The notes below the pieces were generated by a model. That model made no database searches. It had not been told where the DNA came from and saw only the letters and a list, made by a program, of their open reading frames with translations. DNA of 64,000 nucleotides from JALZOC01 sp031361295 (lineage in GTDB: Bacteria; Acidobacteriota; Vicinamibacteria; Vicinamibacterales; 2-12-FULL-66-21). How positions within the stretch are numbered: the stretch's first letter is position 1; every line of letters begins with the position of its first letter. Below, piece by piece: positions 25,014 to 34,247 of the stretch. The stretch spans positions 1 to 64,000 of the forward strand of contig JANMCN010000133.1 of assembly GCA_031361295.1 (NCBI GenBank), written 5' to 3'. The position numbers and the translations under genes were made by a program.

Positions 25014-28000
25014 TCAGTCTTCCGCGTCGAACGCTGTCAGCGCCGACTGGCGTTCCTCGTGGGGAATCAGGGGAAACGTCCCGAGAATGTGCGTGAGCTC
25101 GGTTCGGCTGAGGGCATAGAGCCGGGCCACGCGTGCCTGCAGGACCGCCGCGCTCCGGAGGTCGGCCGGATGTTTCGCAAGCCGCTCCGAGAGCGCCACG
25201 ATCCGGTTGAAGGCGCGGCTGCCGGGCGCCACGACCGGCACGGCAAGGCGTTCGACAATCGAGACCGTCACGTGCGTGCCGACACGGAGCCGCACCAGAT
25301 AGTTGGCGACGAAGCTGTTGAAGACTCCGCAGAGGAACTGCTGTACGTCTGCCGGCACGTTGCCCTTGAGGCAGAAGAGCGTGTGCGTCGTGATCGCATA
25401 GGCCGGGATGATTGCGGCGATCAGTGTCAAACGGTTCGTGGGAGACGCCACGTCGCGATAGGCGAGCCGCGGGTGCGAATACGTCCGGGTCGCATCCAGC
25501 AGCTTGCGGGCGACCCGCGCCGGCACCAGGAAGCGCGCCGCTCCAACATCGACGCTGAACGGCCCGATCTGCTTTCCTTCGAGAACCGGATGGTGAGCGG
25601 TGCGCGTGGGCCTGGCGGCGGCGCCGCCCCTCTGGCGCTCGACGAAGTGCCGGCGGTCGTCGGTCGCATTCAGCTCCCTCCCGAACGCGACGCCCCATCC
25701 GGACGGGTCGCCGAGTGGGGGGACGGAGAAGGCGATGCCCGAGACTATTGCGACGTCCGCCGCTGTGCGCAGCTCGGGTACGGCGTATTGGTCGTCCGAC
25801 AGCCGCGCCATCAGGGTCTGGGGGACCGGCACGGCCCCGGGATCGTCTCCAACGTCCGGTAATTCGTCGAGTACGTCCGGCGAGCGCACGCCGAACCTGC
25901 AGGAGACTACGGGGCTCGAGCCGCCAGCCGTCGCGGTAATCAGGAGGAATTTGAGCGCCCGGTGAATCGGGAACAGGCCGGCGCGGTTCTCGATCGAGAC
26001 GAACGTATCGACGTGCGTGCGCTGCAGCAGGTGCCGCCGAAGCGCCGCGCAGCCATGGTCGGAGGCGAATCCGGAGGGGAGCACGATCCCGATGCGGCCG
26101 CCGTCGCGCACGAGCGTCAGTCCCCGCTCGAGAAACAACTGAAAGAGGTTGACGTGGCCCTCTCCCTGCAGGCGGTAGATGCCCGACGCACGGGCAAAGT
26201 CCGTGAGTCCGGCTCCTTCATGCGCCGTCCCGCGGCCGCGCAGCATCTCCCACGGAGGATTCCCCACGACGGCATCGAAACCGGGAGAGGAGAGCGGCAG
26301 GCCGTCCGCCTCCTGGAACACTTCCGGGAACTCGAGCGGCCAGTGAAAGAACCGCTCTCGCTCGGCGACCCTGCGCGCCCGCTGGAGCAGGGGCGACGAG
26401 ACGTGGGGTGGAAGGGCCGCGCCCCGCCCGAGGACCTCGTCGAGCAGCGCCCCGAAGATCGCGTTCCGCGGACCTGCGGCCGTGGGGGCTGTCTCGTCGA
26501 ACCACCCGGCGCACCAGAGGTCAGCCGCGCGCCGGAACCGCGCCAGCGGCGCATCGTCGCGCATCAGAGAGGCCATCAGGCGCTCCTTCGCTCGCACTCG
26601 CTCCAGCGTGTCACCCGGGTCGGATGCCAGGGACTCACGGGCGAGAACCGCGGCCCCGAGCGCATTCGCCGCGGCGTCCGTGTCGAACAGCGGGAGCGGC
26701 GCCGCGCGCGTGCGGGCCCGCCGCCAGAACGGCGGCAGGCGCGCGACATCGGCGAGCGAGGCACCCGACAGGCTGTTGCCGGTGCGAAGATGGTGATCGA
26801 GAAATGTGAGCGGCCGATCCGCCGAGAGCGTCGCGAGCCAGAGCGACAATCTCCCGAGCTGCACTGCCATCGGGTTGATGTCCACCCCGAACAGGCACCG
26901 CTGCGCGACCATGCGACGGAACTCTGCGCGTTCCGACTCCGAGACATCGCCGGCCGCAACCACGCCGTCTCGGATGAGGGCCGCTTCGTAGGCCCCGGCG
27001 AGGTACCGGCAGGCCGCAACGAGAAACGCCCCGCTGCCCATCGCGGGATCCAACACCCGCAACGAGAGGATGTGGTCCGGCGAGCCCGCACGCACGAGAG
27101 GCGCGAGCGTCCGGCGAACGACATACTCCGTGAGCGCTCGCGGAGTGTAGAACGCACCCGACGCCTTGCGGCGCCCGGTCCGGACCAGCGTCAGGGCGCC
27201 GCGCTTGCCGTCGACCCAGGCGGGTTCAAAGTCGAGAATCCGTTCGTACACGCCTCCGAGCTGCTCGACGCCGAGGTCCCCGTACGCGATGCGCTTGCGG
27301 CCATCTCGACCCGCGTGCGTCGTCAGCGACAGCAGCACCTCCCTCACCGCGCCGTCGTCCAGAGCCACCGAGGAGGCGAGCGGAGCGTCCGCGGGCGAGA
27401 ACAGCCGTCCGTTGAAGGGAGCGACGCGCAGCGTACCGGCACGACACCCGCGGTGTGCGAGCCGCGACATGGCCTGGAGTGTCTCCCATATCCCCGTCGA
27501 CCGGGCCTGCCGCTCAATCGGATCCCTGAGCGATTCAAGCGAGTAACTGTTGCGATAGGTCGGGTGCCACTTCGGCACGAGCCCGCGGGCCTCGGCAAAC
27601 AGCAGGAACAGCAGTCGGTACAGGACGATCAGCGACTCATCGAAGAGAACGGCGATTGGCGGTAGCGGCCGATGCGTGCGGGCCTGTGCGAATGCCGCCA
27701 CGAGACGGCTGAGCGCATCCTGGACCCCGCGCTGAAGCGAGTCGCGCACCGCAGTCCGATGTTGTTCTGAGATCGTGATTGCCGTATCGAAGAGGGGAGG
27801 CGCCTGGGCCGTGAACGCGGGCGCCCCCAGCAGCCGCCAGAACACGCTGAACGCCTGCGGATGTCCGATCGTCGCGTCGAGGTCGAATTCCACGAACCGG
27901 CGTGAGTACGTCCGTCGGGCGTCGAACACGCGCACGGCAGGCCCGTTGACGCACAGGCACCACCGGAGGCCTCGGCCGATGCCCAGCAGTACGGCTTCGC

Positions 28001-28328
28001 GCCATGCAGCGCCGGGGTCCTGTCCCCATCCGGTGGCCAGCACAACGGCCGCCCGGGCACCGCCGGCGTGCAGCACGGCGCGAAGGACTCCGCCGCCTTC
28101 GCCGGGTGTGAGGATCAGGCGGAATCCCAGCTCGGAGAACAGCGGGACGGCGACACGGTCGAAAACGTCGCGTGCACTGGAGGCGGGGCCCATGTCGCGC
28201 ATCACCGTGGTGCGCCACGCCTGGAGGCGCCGGCGCGTCGGGGCGCTCTCGCTCTCGGATGCGGTCAAGTGAGGGTGATCCGCCAGCGCCTCCTGCGAGA
28301 GCAAGGAGCCCGAAAAGCCGACGATCAT
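25014..28328 (-). CDS. Eco57I-type N6-adenine DNA methyltransferase (DrmMI-like)
   Basis: A 1104-residue class-gamma adenine methyltransferase. The SAM motif LDPAMGSGAFLVA is at about residue 426, preceded by the typical KASGAFYTPRALTEYVV; FGVDINPMAVQLGRLSLWL follows; the catalytic NPPW is at 690-693. The C-terminal 350 residues look like a target recognition region (HPVLEGKQIGPF). The first 380 residues resemble the N-terminal part of type IIG enzymes, but I see no PD-(D/E)xK nuclease motif. The ATG overlaps the helicase stop as ATGA, so the two proteins are coupled. In class 1 DISARM, a SNF2 helicase (DrmD) and this kind of methyltransferase (DrmMI) are adjacent in this order. DrmA, DrmB and DrmC are absent here. 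Confidence 0.85.
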   Translation of the reverse strand: MIVGFSGSLLSQEALADHPHLTASESESAPTRRRLQAWRTTVMRDMGPASSARDVFDRVAVPLFSELGFRLILTPGEGGGVLRAVLHAGGARAAVVLATGWGQDPGAAWREAVLLGIGRGLRWCLCVNGPAVRVFDARRTYSRRFVEFDLDATIGHPQAFSVFWRLLGAPAFTAQAPPLFDTAITISEQHRTAVRDSLQRGVQDALSRLVAAFAQARTHRPLPPIAVLFDESLIVLYRLLFLLFAEARGLVPKWHPTYRNSYSLESLRDPIERQARSTGIWETLQAMSRLAHRGCRAGTLRVAPFNGRLFSPADAPLASSVALDDGAVREVLLSLTTHAGRDGRKRIAYGDLGVEQLGGVYERILDFEPAWVDGKRGALTLVRTGRRKASGAFYTPRALTEYVVRRTLAPLVRAGSPDHILSLRVLDPAMGSGAFLVAACRYLAGAYEAALIRDGVVAAGDVSESERAEFRRMVAQRCLFGVDINPMAVQLGRLSLWLATLSADRPLTFLDHHLRTGNSLSGASLADVARLPPFWRRARTRAAPLPLFDTDAAANALGAAVLARESLASDPGDTLERVRAKERLMASLMRDDAPLARFRRAADLWCAGWFDETAPTAAGPRNAIFGALLDEVLGRGAALPPHVSSPLLQRARRVAERERFFHWPLEFPEVFQEADGLPLSSPGFDAVVGNPPWEMLRGRGTAHEGAGLTDFARASGIYRLQGEGHVNLFQLFLERGLTLVRDGGRIGIVLPSGFASDHGCAALRRHLLQRTHVDTFVSIENRAGLFPIHRALKFLLITATAGGSSPVVSCRFGVRSPDVLDELPDVGDDPGAVPVPQTLMARLSDDQYAVPELRTAADVAIVSGIAFSVPPLGDPSGWGVAFGRELNATDDRRHFVERQRGGAAARPTRTAHHPVLEGKQIGPFSVDVGAARFLVPARVARKLLDATRTYSHPRLAYRDVASPTNRLTLIAAIIPAYAITTHTLFCLKGNVPADVQQFLCGVFNSFVANYLVRLRVGTHVTVSIVERLAVPVVAPGSRAFNRIVALSERLAKHPADLRSAAVLQARVARLYALSRTELTHILGTFPLIPHEERQSALTAFDAED

Positions 28329-30817
28329 CGGATGCGCCGGCGGGCGGCAAGGACGGCCGTCAGCTCGATGTTGGCCTCGAGAGCCATGTCGTGACCAATC
28401 GCGGAGAGGCGCTCTTCCGAATTCTCCAGCAGGGCCGCCGCGAACCGGCGCCGGGTTTCCAGCGCCTTGAGAGCCCGTCCGTCGAACAAGCCCACCTGGA
28501 CCAGTTCTCTCGCTGCCGACGCGAGTTGGATGCGGATGGTGGAGTCCCGGCTCGCGAGCGGCTGCAGGGCGTTCCGATGCGCGGTCGTGGCTGTCTCGAG
28601 TACCCCTGCCTGCGCGGCCAGGACAGCCGCGCGCACCGAGGGTTCGCTTTCCGCCAGGAAATTCCGAACCGTGCAACGCACGTCAGTCGAGGATCGTCCA
28701 GTCGGGTTCCCGGATGTGTTCACGCGAACGCAGACCAGTTGACGATAGACGGTGGCGCCGGCTGGCGTACACAGCGTGACGGTGTAGACGCAGACCAGCC
28801 CGGGCGATATCTGAGGATCACCGACATGCACGATGGTGGCGACGACCCCGCGCGCCCGCCCCGGCGTTCGCGCCACCGAGCGCCAGGCGCGCTGCTGCGC
28901 GGCTCTCGCGGCTTCGGCCTGCGCGTCGAGGTGAAGTTCGGGCGGTGCAGTGACCGCCCGCTGGAGTTCGGGTGAAGGCACGGAGGGCGCGTCCGGGCGA
29001 TCGAACGGCTGCCCCGCCATCACGGCCGAGGCCACCCTCGACTCGTTGAGTGCATCCAGCAGCGCAGGGCCGAACGTCGAGGCTGCCGCCGCCCTCGCAA
29101 CCCGGCTCGCCAGCGGCGCTAGCACGAGCCGCTCCGCGGTGTCGTCGGCAACGAGGAGGATTTCATGCACCCTCCGACGCTGGCCGAGCCGGTCGACTCT
29201 GCCCGTACGCTGCTCGAGCCTTGCAGGACTCCAGGGCAGCTCATAGTGGATGACCGCCCGGCAGCCCGGGTGCCCCTCCCCGTGATGCAGGTTCAGACCC
29301 TCCGATGCGGCATCGGTCGCCAGCAGCAGACCGCCGGCCCGGGTGAACCCACGGATGGCCGACAACCGGTCGCGCGGCGAGAGGCCGCCGTGCAGGCGCA
29401 GCACGTCGTGGTGCGCCGCGGCCGCAGCCAGGTGCAGGTCCTCGAGGGTGTCGCGAAACTCCGTGAAGACCACGACAGGCTCATGGACGCGCCTCAGAAA
29501 CCGCAGGAGGCAGCGTGTCTTCGATTCCCCGCGCGACGCATTTTCCGCGATGCCGATGATTGCCGAGAGCCATCTGCGCTCCCGCGCCAGATCGTCCAGC
29601 CCGGGAACCGCGAGGACACCGTCCGGCGGCGCGTCCTCGGCGCCGTCGGCGCCTTCCGGCAGCAGGGGGAGGGTCAACTGGTATTCGGCCTTTGCGGCGG
29701 ACGTGTCAGCCAGCAGCGCGAGCCGTCGCCGTGCCGAAGTGGCGAGGGACCCGGCGCTCGACAGGGCGCGCTTCTTCAGCACAATCGCGGCGAGCCGAGC
29801 GTGCGCGTCCCGGCGCGTGGCGGCTTCGCGACAGACCGCCGCCGTATAGTCGTCCAGCACTCGATGCATGCGGCGCTCGGCCAGGGTGGGCGTCACCGGG
29901 AGCAGGATGGTCCGTCGGGCCGTCGCGAGCCCCGCGGCTGCGCGCGATCGCTGGAAGACGACCAACGGGGGGCCGCCGGCGCCGACGGCGCCGAGTCGAC
30001 AAAGGGCGGCGAACTGCTCGGCGTCGCCGGCATGCGGTGTGGCGGTCAGCAGGACGACGCGGCTGGCGCGCGAGGCGAGGGCGTGGGCGGCGGTCCGGCG
30101 CGCGGTGCCGAGCGACGCGCCATGCGCCTCGTCGATGACCACGACGTCCCAGTGCACGTGCTCGAGTGCCTGGAGGACTTCCGGTCGCTTGACGAAGTCG
30201 AACGACGAGAGATAGAGCCCAGGGAGCGTCCACGGGTTGACCTCCCCAGGAAGATCGCGGCTCGCGCGATCGAGCCAGTCGGCATCAGCGAGGCGCGTAT
30301 CGATCTCGAACCTGGCCGCGAGCTCGTTCGACCACTGCTCCCGGAGGCCTGCCGGCACGACGATCAGCCCTCGGAAACCGTCGCGGCGAGCCAGTTCGGC
30401 CACGACCAGTCCGGCCTGGATCGTCTTGCCGAGTCCCACCGCGTCGGCGATCATCATCCGCGCAACGCCTCCGCGGATCATGGCCAGCGCCGGCTCCAGC
30501 TGGTAGGGCAGGAGATCGATCGCCCCCGTCGCCGCCGCCTGCAATCCGCCCACAGGTTGCGTCTGCGAGGCCATTTCGCGAAGGACGTGCAGCCAACGTC
30601 TTGGACGGAGCACAGCGATCGCCTGCGAGCGACGGATGCGCTGCGGGCGATCGAACGGTGTCAGGAGGGTCTGCTGCGGCTGCCTCGTCGCCGCGTCACG
30701 CGGCTGCAGCCGTAAGGCCTCGCACTCCGCGAAGGGCGTCCGCTCCAGGAGCGTCCACCGCTGTCCGCGCACGAACACGCGATCGCCAGGCCGCCAGGGT
30801 TCGTCGGCACCCACCAT
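28325..30817 (-). CDS. SNF2-family helicase (DrmD-like)
   Basis: An 830-residue SF2 translocase with all main motifs: DAVGLGKTIQAGL (Walker A, Lys131), VVIDEAH at about 226-232, LLTATPHAGD, ATDAASEGLNL and EQRTGRVDRLGQ. The AVGLGKT form and the wide C-terminal extension are typical of the prokaryotic SNF2 proteins found in phage-defence islands such as DISARM (DrmD). It probably translocates on double-stranded DNA without unwinding, and hands target DNA to the methyltransferase encoded immediately downstream with a 4-base overlap. No nuclease domain is visible in it. Base composition is similar to neighbours, so recent transfer is not evident. Confidence 0.87.
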   Translation of the reverse strand: MVGADEPWRPGDRVFVRGQRWTLLERTPFAECEALRLQPRDAATRQPQQTLLTPFDRPQRIRRSQAIAVLRPRRWLHVLREMASQTQPVGGLQAAATGAIDLLPYQLEPALAMIRGGVARMMIADAVGLGKTIQAGLVVAELARRDGFRGLIVVPAGLREQWSNELAARFEIDTRLADADWLDRASRDLPGEVNPWTLPGLYLSSFDFVKRPEVLQALEHVHWDVVVIDEAHGASLGTARRTAAHALASRASRVVLLTATPHAGDAEQFAALCRLGAVGAGGPPLVVFQRSRAAAGLATARRTILLPVTPTLAERRMHRVLDDYTAAVCREAATRRDAHARLAAIVLKKRALSSAGSLATSARRRLALLADTSAAKAEYQLTLPLLPEGADGAEDAPPDGVLAVPGLDDLARERRWLSAIIGIAENASRGESKTRCLLRFLRRVHEPVVVFTEFRDTLEDLHLAAAAAHHDVLRLHGGLSPRDRLSAIRGFTRAGGLLLATDAASEGLNLHHGEGHPGCRAVIHYELPWSPARLEQRTGRVDRLGQRRRVHEILLVADDTAERLVLAPLASRVARAAAASTFGPALLDALNESRVASAVMAGQPFDRPDAPSVPSPELQRAVTAPPELHLDAQAEAARAAQQRAWRSVARTPGRARGVVATIVHVGDPQISPGLVCVYTVTLCTPAGATVYRQLVCVRVNTSGNPTGRSSTDVRCTVRNFLAESEPSVRAAVLAAQAGVLETATTAHRNALQPLASRDSTIRIQLASAARELVQVGLFDGRALKALETRRRFAAALLENSEERLSAIGHDMALEANIELTAVLAARRRIR

Positions 30818-31039
30818 GCGAGGTGGACTGGCAAAGGCGCGGCCGGATGAGCAGCGGCGTCACCAGCCGCGGTCCGTTCGGCTGTAACTGGATGCAAAGG
30901 GGGGAGATCAGGCCCGCATGACGCGTCGCGCCGTTCGGGCCACGCGGTCGCGGAGTCGCAGAAAGGACATCGCTCGCGAGCGTGGGGGTGAGCGGTAAAT
31001 GCGATAGGGCTTCGCACGCCGGAACCCCGAACCCGGGAT

Positions 31040-33262
31040 CTACCCTTCAGCTCTCATCTGATCCAGTGCGCGTTTCGAGAGGATGAGCGGTGGGGTTCCC
31101 TGCACCCGCGGGGCGGTGGACGCCGGTACGCGGACGCGGCGGATCCGGCACCCGCGGCCGTACGTGACGCCGGCGACCTGCGGGGGGACCGACAGGCCCG
31201 CCATCAGTTCGCGGAGTTCGTCGGCCGGTGTCTCGGCCGTCCGCGCGGACGTTGCGGACCTTGATGCCGGCAGCCCCGGTGTGGCGGGTACGATGTGCCG
31301 CGCCCAATACCCGAGGGGCATCAATCGCAGCAGGGACGGCGCGTTCTGCGGGCCTATCCTGAAGTCCGCGAACGGGTCGGCGGCCCGCGCCGCAGCCGCT
31401 GCGGCGGCAGCCAGTTTCGCGCGCGCGGCGCGCGCGCGTTCGCGCTCGGCCTCGGCCGCTTCCAGACGCAGCCGCTCGCGTTCCGCCGCGGCCTCCGCCT
31501 CGAGCCGCAGGCGTTCGCGCTCGGCGGCTTCCCGCTGCAGGCGCTCCCTCCTGGCTGCGGCCTCGGCTTCGAGGCGGATGCGTTCACGTTCCGCCGCGGC
31601 CTCGGCCTCGAGCCGCAGGCGTTCGCGTTCTGCCGCGGCCTCGGCTTCCAGACGCAGTCGTGCGCGTTTCGCAGCCGCTTCGGCCTCCCGGCGGAGATGC
31701 TCTTCACGCGCGGCGGCCTCCGCCGCCATGCGCACGCGTTCGCGCTCCGCCGCTTCGGCCGCCAGCCGGGCACGCTCCCGCTCCGCCGCCGCAACGGCTT
31801 CGAGCCGCTGGCGCTCCCGCTCGGCGGCCGCCTCCGCCTCCAGGCGCAGCCGTTCGCGTTCCTTGGCGGCCGCCGCCTCACGGCGGCGCTGTTCCTCGAC
31901 TGCGGCGGCCTCTGCGGCGAGTCGCGCCCGCTCTTGTTCAGCCACTCTGGCGCGCTCGCGTTCTGCGGCGGCGATCGCCTCGAGTCGCACGCGCTCGGCC
32001 GCCGCCTTGGCTTCGGCCCGGACGCGCTCGCGCTCCGCCGCGGCGATGGCTTCGAGGCGCACGCGCTCTTTTTCAGCCAGGGCCACCGCCTCGAGCCTGG
32101 CATGCTCACGCTGCGCCGCCGCCTCGGCTTCGAGGCGCTTCCGCTCTTCCGCCTCGGCACGCTTCCGCTCCGCGGCCGCGCGCGCCTCGAGGTCCCGCTG
32201 CGCCTTTGCCGCGGCCTCCGCCTCGCGCTTGATCCGATCGGCCTCGGCCGCGGCTGCGGTTTCCAGGCGGCGCCGCTCTTTCTCGGCTGCGGCGACCTCG
32301 GCGCGCAGGCGTTCCTTTTCTGCGGCGGCGGCCTGCAGGCGCCGGCGCTCCGCCTCAGCGGCCGCGGCCGCCTCGGCGCGCGCACGTTCCTTCTGGGCCG
32401 CGGCTGCCTCGAGCCGCTGCCGCTCGACCTCCGCGGCGGCGGCCGCTTCGGCGCGGCGGCGCTCCTTCTGGGCCGCCTTCGTCTCGACGGCCGCGCGCAC
32501 CGCGTCGTCGGCGTCGACGCGCGCCTTCTGCTGCTGCGCGCGGGATGCGGCGGCTCGCTGTTCCTCTTCGCGGCGCAGTTCCTCCTGTTCGGCGGCGACG
32601 GCAATGGGCATCGCCGACACGAGCGGGGCGTCGTCGCGCGCCGGCGCCTCCAGGCGCGCCTCGATTGACTCAGCCGCGTTTGATTCAGGCGCGGCGTCGC
32701 TGCGTCTCCACTCGAATGGCGACGACCAGGCCGACCCCGACGAAGCCGGGTCTTCGGACAATTCGACCTGCGGGAGCTCGGACACGGCAGGCTCCTGCTG
32801 GAAGGCGCGCGACACGAGCGCAGGCCCGGCCTGCGCCTTGAGCTCGGCGGCCCGGGCAAGGAACGTGCTCACTTCGTCGGCGAACAGCGCGGGATCGCAG
32901 CCGGGCAGGGGTTCGGACTCCTTCTTGCGGCGGAACTTCGACAGCAGGCCGCCCGATCCGGACGCCGGAGCCGCTTCGATCTCGCTCGATGCGAGCTGCG
33001 GAATCGTGTGCGTCTGCACATGGTCGGCGCCCGGGAGCGTCCGCAGGTGCGCCACCATCTCGTCTTCGTCCCGCGGCGACAGCAGGGCCGTCAGCAGGAT
33101 CACGTCGGGCACCCGCGCGCTGAGCGCCGCGATCGCGGCGTCGCGCGAGTCGACGACGATCAGTTCGGCGCGGACGCGCTGATGGATCACGCGCGTGAGC
33201 AGGGCAGCCTGCCGCTGATCCGGCTCGACGGCGAGTACGAGTGCCACGTGTGTGTCTCTCAA
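31040..33262 (-). CDS. Pseudo-receiver protein with a 400-residue charged helix
   Basis: A 740-residue protein. Residues 1-80 look like a response-regulator receiver without the phospho-Asp (PDVILLTALL in place of the usual ILLD). A disordered acidic linker follows. Residues about 223-628 are an unbroken Ala/Glu/Arg-rich helix with many copies of a 13-residue unit such as ERERLRLEAEAAA; it has few hydrophobic heptad positions, as in single alpha-helical (SAH) domains. The C-terminal 110 residues are more globular. At 0.15 nm per residue the helix would be about 60 nm long. It is divergent from the Tad pilus genes and next to a small membrane protein, so a cell-envelope or pilus spacer role is plausible; function is unknown. 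Confidence 0.75.
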   Translation of the reverse strand: MRDTHVALVLAVEPDQRQAALLTRVIHQRVRAELIVVDSRDAAIAALSARVPDVILLTALLSPRDEDEMVAHLRTLPGADHVQTHTIPQLASSEIEAAPASGSGGLLSKFRRKKESEPLPGCDPALFADEVSTFLARAAELKAQAGPALVSRAFQQEPAVSELPQVELSEDPASSGSAWSSPFEWRRSDAAPESNAAESIEARLEAPARDDAPLVSAMPIAVAAEQEELRREEEQRAAASRAQQQKARVDADDAVRAAVETKAAQKERRRAEAAAAAEVERQRLEAAAAQKERARAEAAAAAEAERRRLQAAAAEKERLRAEVAAAEKERRRLETAAAAEADRIKREAEAAAKAQRDLEARAAAERKRAEAEERKRLEAEAAAQREHARLEAVALAEKERVRLEAIAAAERERVRAEAKAAAERVRLEAIAAAERERARVAEQERARLAAEAAAVEEQRRREAAAAKERERLRLEAEAAAERERQRLEAVAAAERERARLAAEAAERERVRMAAEAAAREEHLRREAEAAAKRARLRLEAEAAAERERLRLEAEAAAERERIRLEAEAAARRERLQREAAERERLRLEAEAAAERERLRLEAAEAERERARAARAKLAAAAAAAARAADPFADFRIGPQNAPSLLRLMPLGYWARHIVPATPGLPASRSATSARTAETPADELRELMAGLSVPPQVAGVTYGRGCRIRRVRVPASTAPRVQGTPPLILSKRALDQMRAEG

Positions 33263-33321
33263 CGATGGAGTGCCTTGCTGTGTGCCGCCCGGGTGCAGCG
33301 GACCGTGGTGTAGTGTGGCCC

Positions 33322-33585
33322 CTACGTCTTCACCATGAAGACAACGAGCACGGCGCCCCCGACCGCGAAGATGAGCAGCGGCGCATTTTCGATGCTCTGC
33401 TGCCTGGCGGCGGTCATCAGCGCTCCGCTGAGATCGCTTGCCCGGTGCGAGAGCGACGAACGCCCGCTCCCCGACGCCAGGTCGCTGAACCGGTCACGAA
33501 CCCGATCGTCCACGGACACGAGCATCAGCAGGACTCCGACGAAGACGGCCAGCGAGGCGAGGCTTTGCCGGACTGCGAGTTTCAT
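33322..33585 (-). CDS. Small two-helix membrane protein
   Basis: An 87-residue protein beginning MKLAVRQSLASLAVFVG. It has two hydrophobic segments (SLASLAVFVGVLLMLVSV near the N-terminus and APLLIFAVGGAVLVVFMV at the C-terminus) separated by about 40 charged or Ser/Arg-rich residues. I recognise no family. It lies upstream of and on the same strand as the charged-helix gene, and is divergent from the pilin genes. The start is the ATG at 33585, although the ribosome binding site is weak. Confidence 0.6.
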   Translation of the reverse strand: MKLAVRQSLASLAVFVGVLLMLVSVDDRVRDRFSDLASGSGRSSLSHRASDLSGALMTAARQQSIENAPLLIFAVGGAVLVVFMVKT

Positions 33586-34020
33586 AGGGCTGACTCTGTT
33601 GCGACGCCGGCGCCAGCGCCGGTGCGTCGATCGCGCAGTCGCAAATCGTGTGCCGCCGCGCGCAGGAGTCCGCGCCCTGTTAAATGCCCGCGAATACTGG
33701 CCGTGCGCCGCCGTCGTCCCTTCCCGTCCGGCGCCCCGTGCCCCTGACCGCACGAAAATCGCGGCGCCGCTTACGAAAGTGACGACCGGCCCCTCGCGCG
33801 ATGGGGGGCGGGTCCGCCCGTTCGGCGGGGATCGCCTCCGGCCGGAACTGTTGCGAATGAACGACTTGGCGGGTGATGCCGATCGCTCTCTTCGCACCGT
33901 GGCACAGCCGTTGCGATTGGGACTCCCGTGGCGCGGTAAGTCACCGCGCAATCGGACCAACATTGCGGCCGCGCCGCAAGATCGCACCGTAAACGCGGTG
34001 CACATCCCCGGGAGGATTCA
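33586..34020. other. Divergent intergenic region upstream of the Tad locus
   Basis: 435 bp without a gene. It holds the sigma-54 promoter at 33900-33914 for the pilin genes. There are GC-rich palindromic stretches around 33606-33630 and 33820-33850 that could be activator sites, but none is a clean long inverted repeat. A ribosome binding site (GGGAGGA) precedes the first pilin ATG. Confidence 0.6.
33900..33914 (+). promoter_or_regulatory. Consensus sigma-54 promoter of the Tad/Flp locus
   Basis: TGGCAC-N5-TTGC matches the -24/-12 consensus exactly, with the correct ten bases between GG and GC. Transcription would start near 33926, giving a leader of about 95 bases before the first pilin. 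An NtrC-type activator is therefore expected; one is encoded at 53852-55237, but others may exist outside the window. Confidence 0.75.
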
Positions 34021-34203
34021 ATGTCTCAGCTTGTTGCTTTCGTCAACTCGTTCCGCCGCAACGAAGAAGGCCAGGACCTGCTCGAGTACGCGCTGCTCGT
34101 GGCGCTCATCGCGCTCATCGCGATCGGCGCAGTGGGCCTTGCCGGTGGTGCGGTCAACACGATCTTCTCGAACATCGCGACGAAGCTCTCGGCCGCCGCG
34201 TAA
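34021..34203 (+). CDS. flp: Flp/Fap type IVb pilin 1
   Basis: A 60-residue prepilin with a short leader (MSQLVAFVNSFRRNEEG), the processing and pilin motif GQDLLEYALLVALIALIAIG, and a Gly/Ala-rich tail. The glutamate and tyrosine of LEY are the Flp hallmark. It is the first gene after the sigma-54 promoter and so is likely the major pilin. A strong hairpin follows its stop codon. Confidence 0.95.
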   Translation: MSQLVAFVNSFRRNEEGQDLLEYALLVALIALIAIGAVGLAGGAVNTIFSNIATKLSAAA

Positions 34204-34209
34204 CTGGGA

Positions 34210-34235
34210 GGCGGCGCGACTGACATCGCGCCGCC
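34210..34235 (+). promoter_or_regulatory. Intercistronic hairpin between flp1 and flp2
   Basis: GGCGGCGCGA (34210-34219) pairs perfectly with TCGCGCCGCC (34226-34235) around a 6-base loop. No U-run follows, so it is more likely a 3' mRNA stabiliser or partial attenuator that raises flp1 over downstream genes than a full terminator. A similar GC hairpin (core 34444-34457) lies between flp2 and flp3. Confidence 0.6.
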
Positions 34236-34247
34236 GGAGATCACTAC

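Noticed and set aside
25014..30817. Complete DISARM or BREX system
   Set aside because: DISARM drmA/B/C and BREX pglZ, brxL and brxC are all missing from both flanks.
31083..33182. Long Ser/Arg/Ala-rich frame (699 codons) on the plus strand
   Set aside because: It is the antisense of the repetitive charged-helix gene; the 13-residue repeat keeps all frames open.
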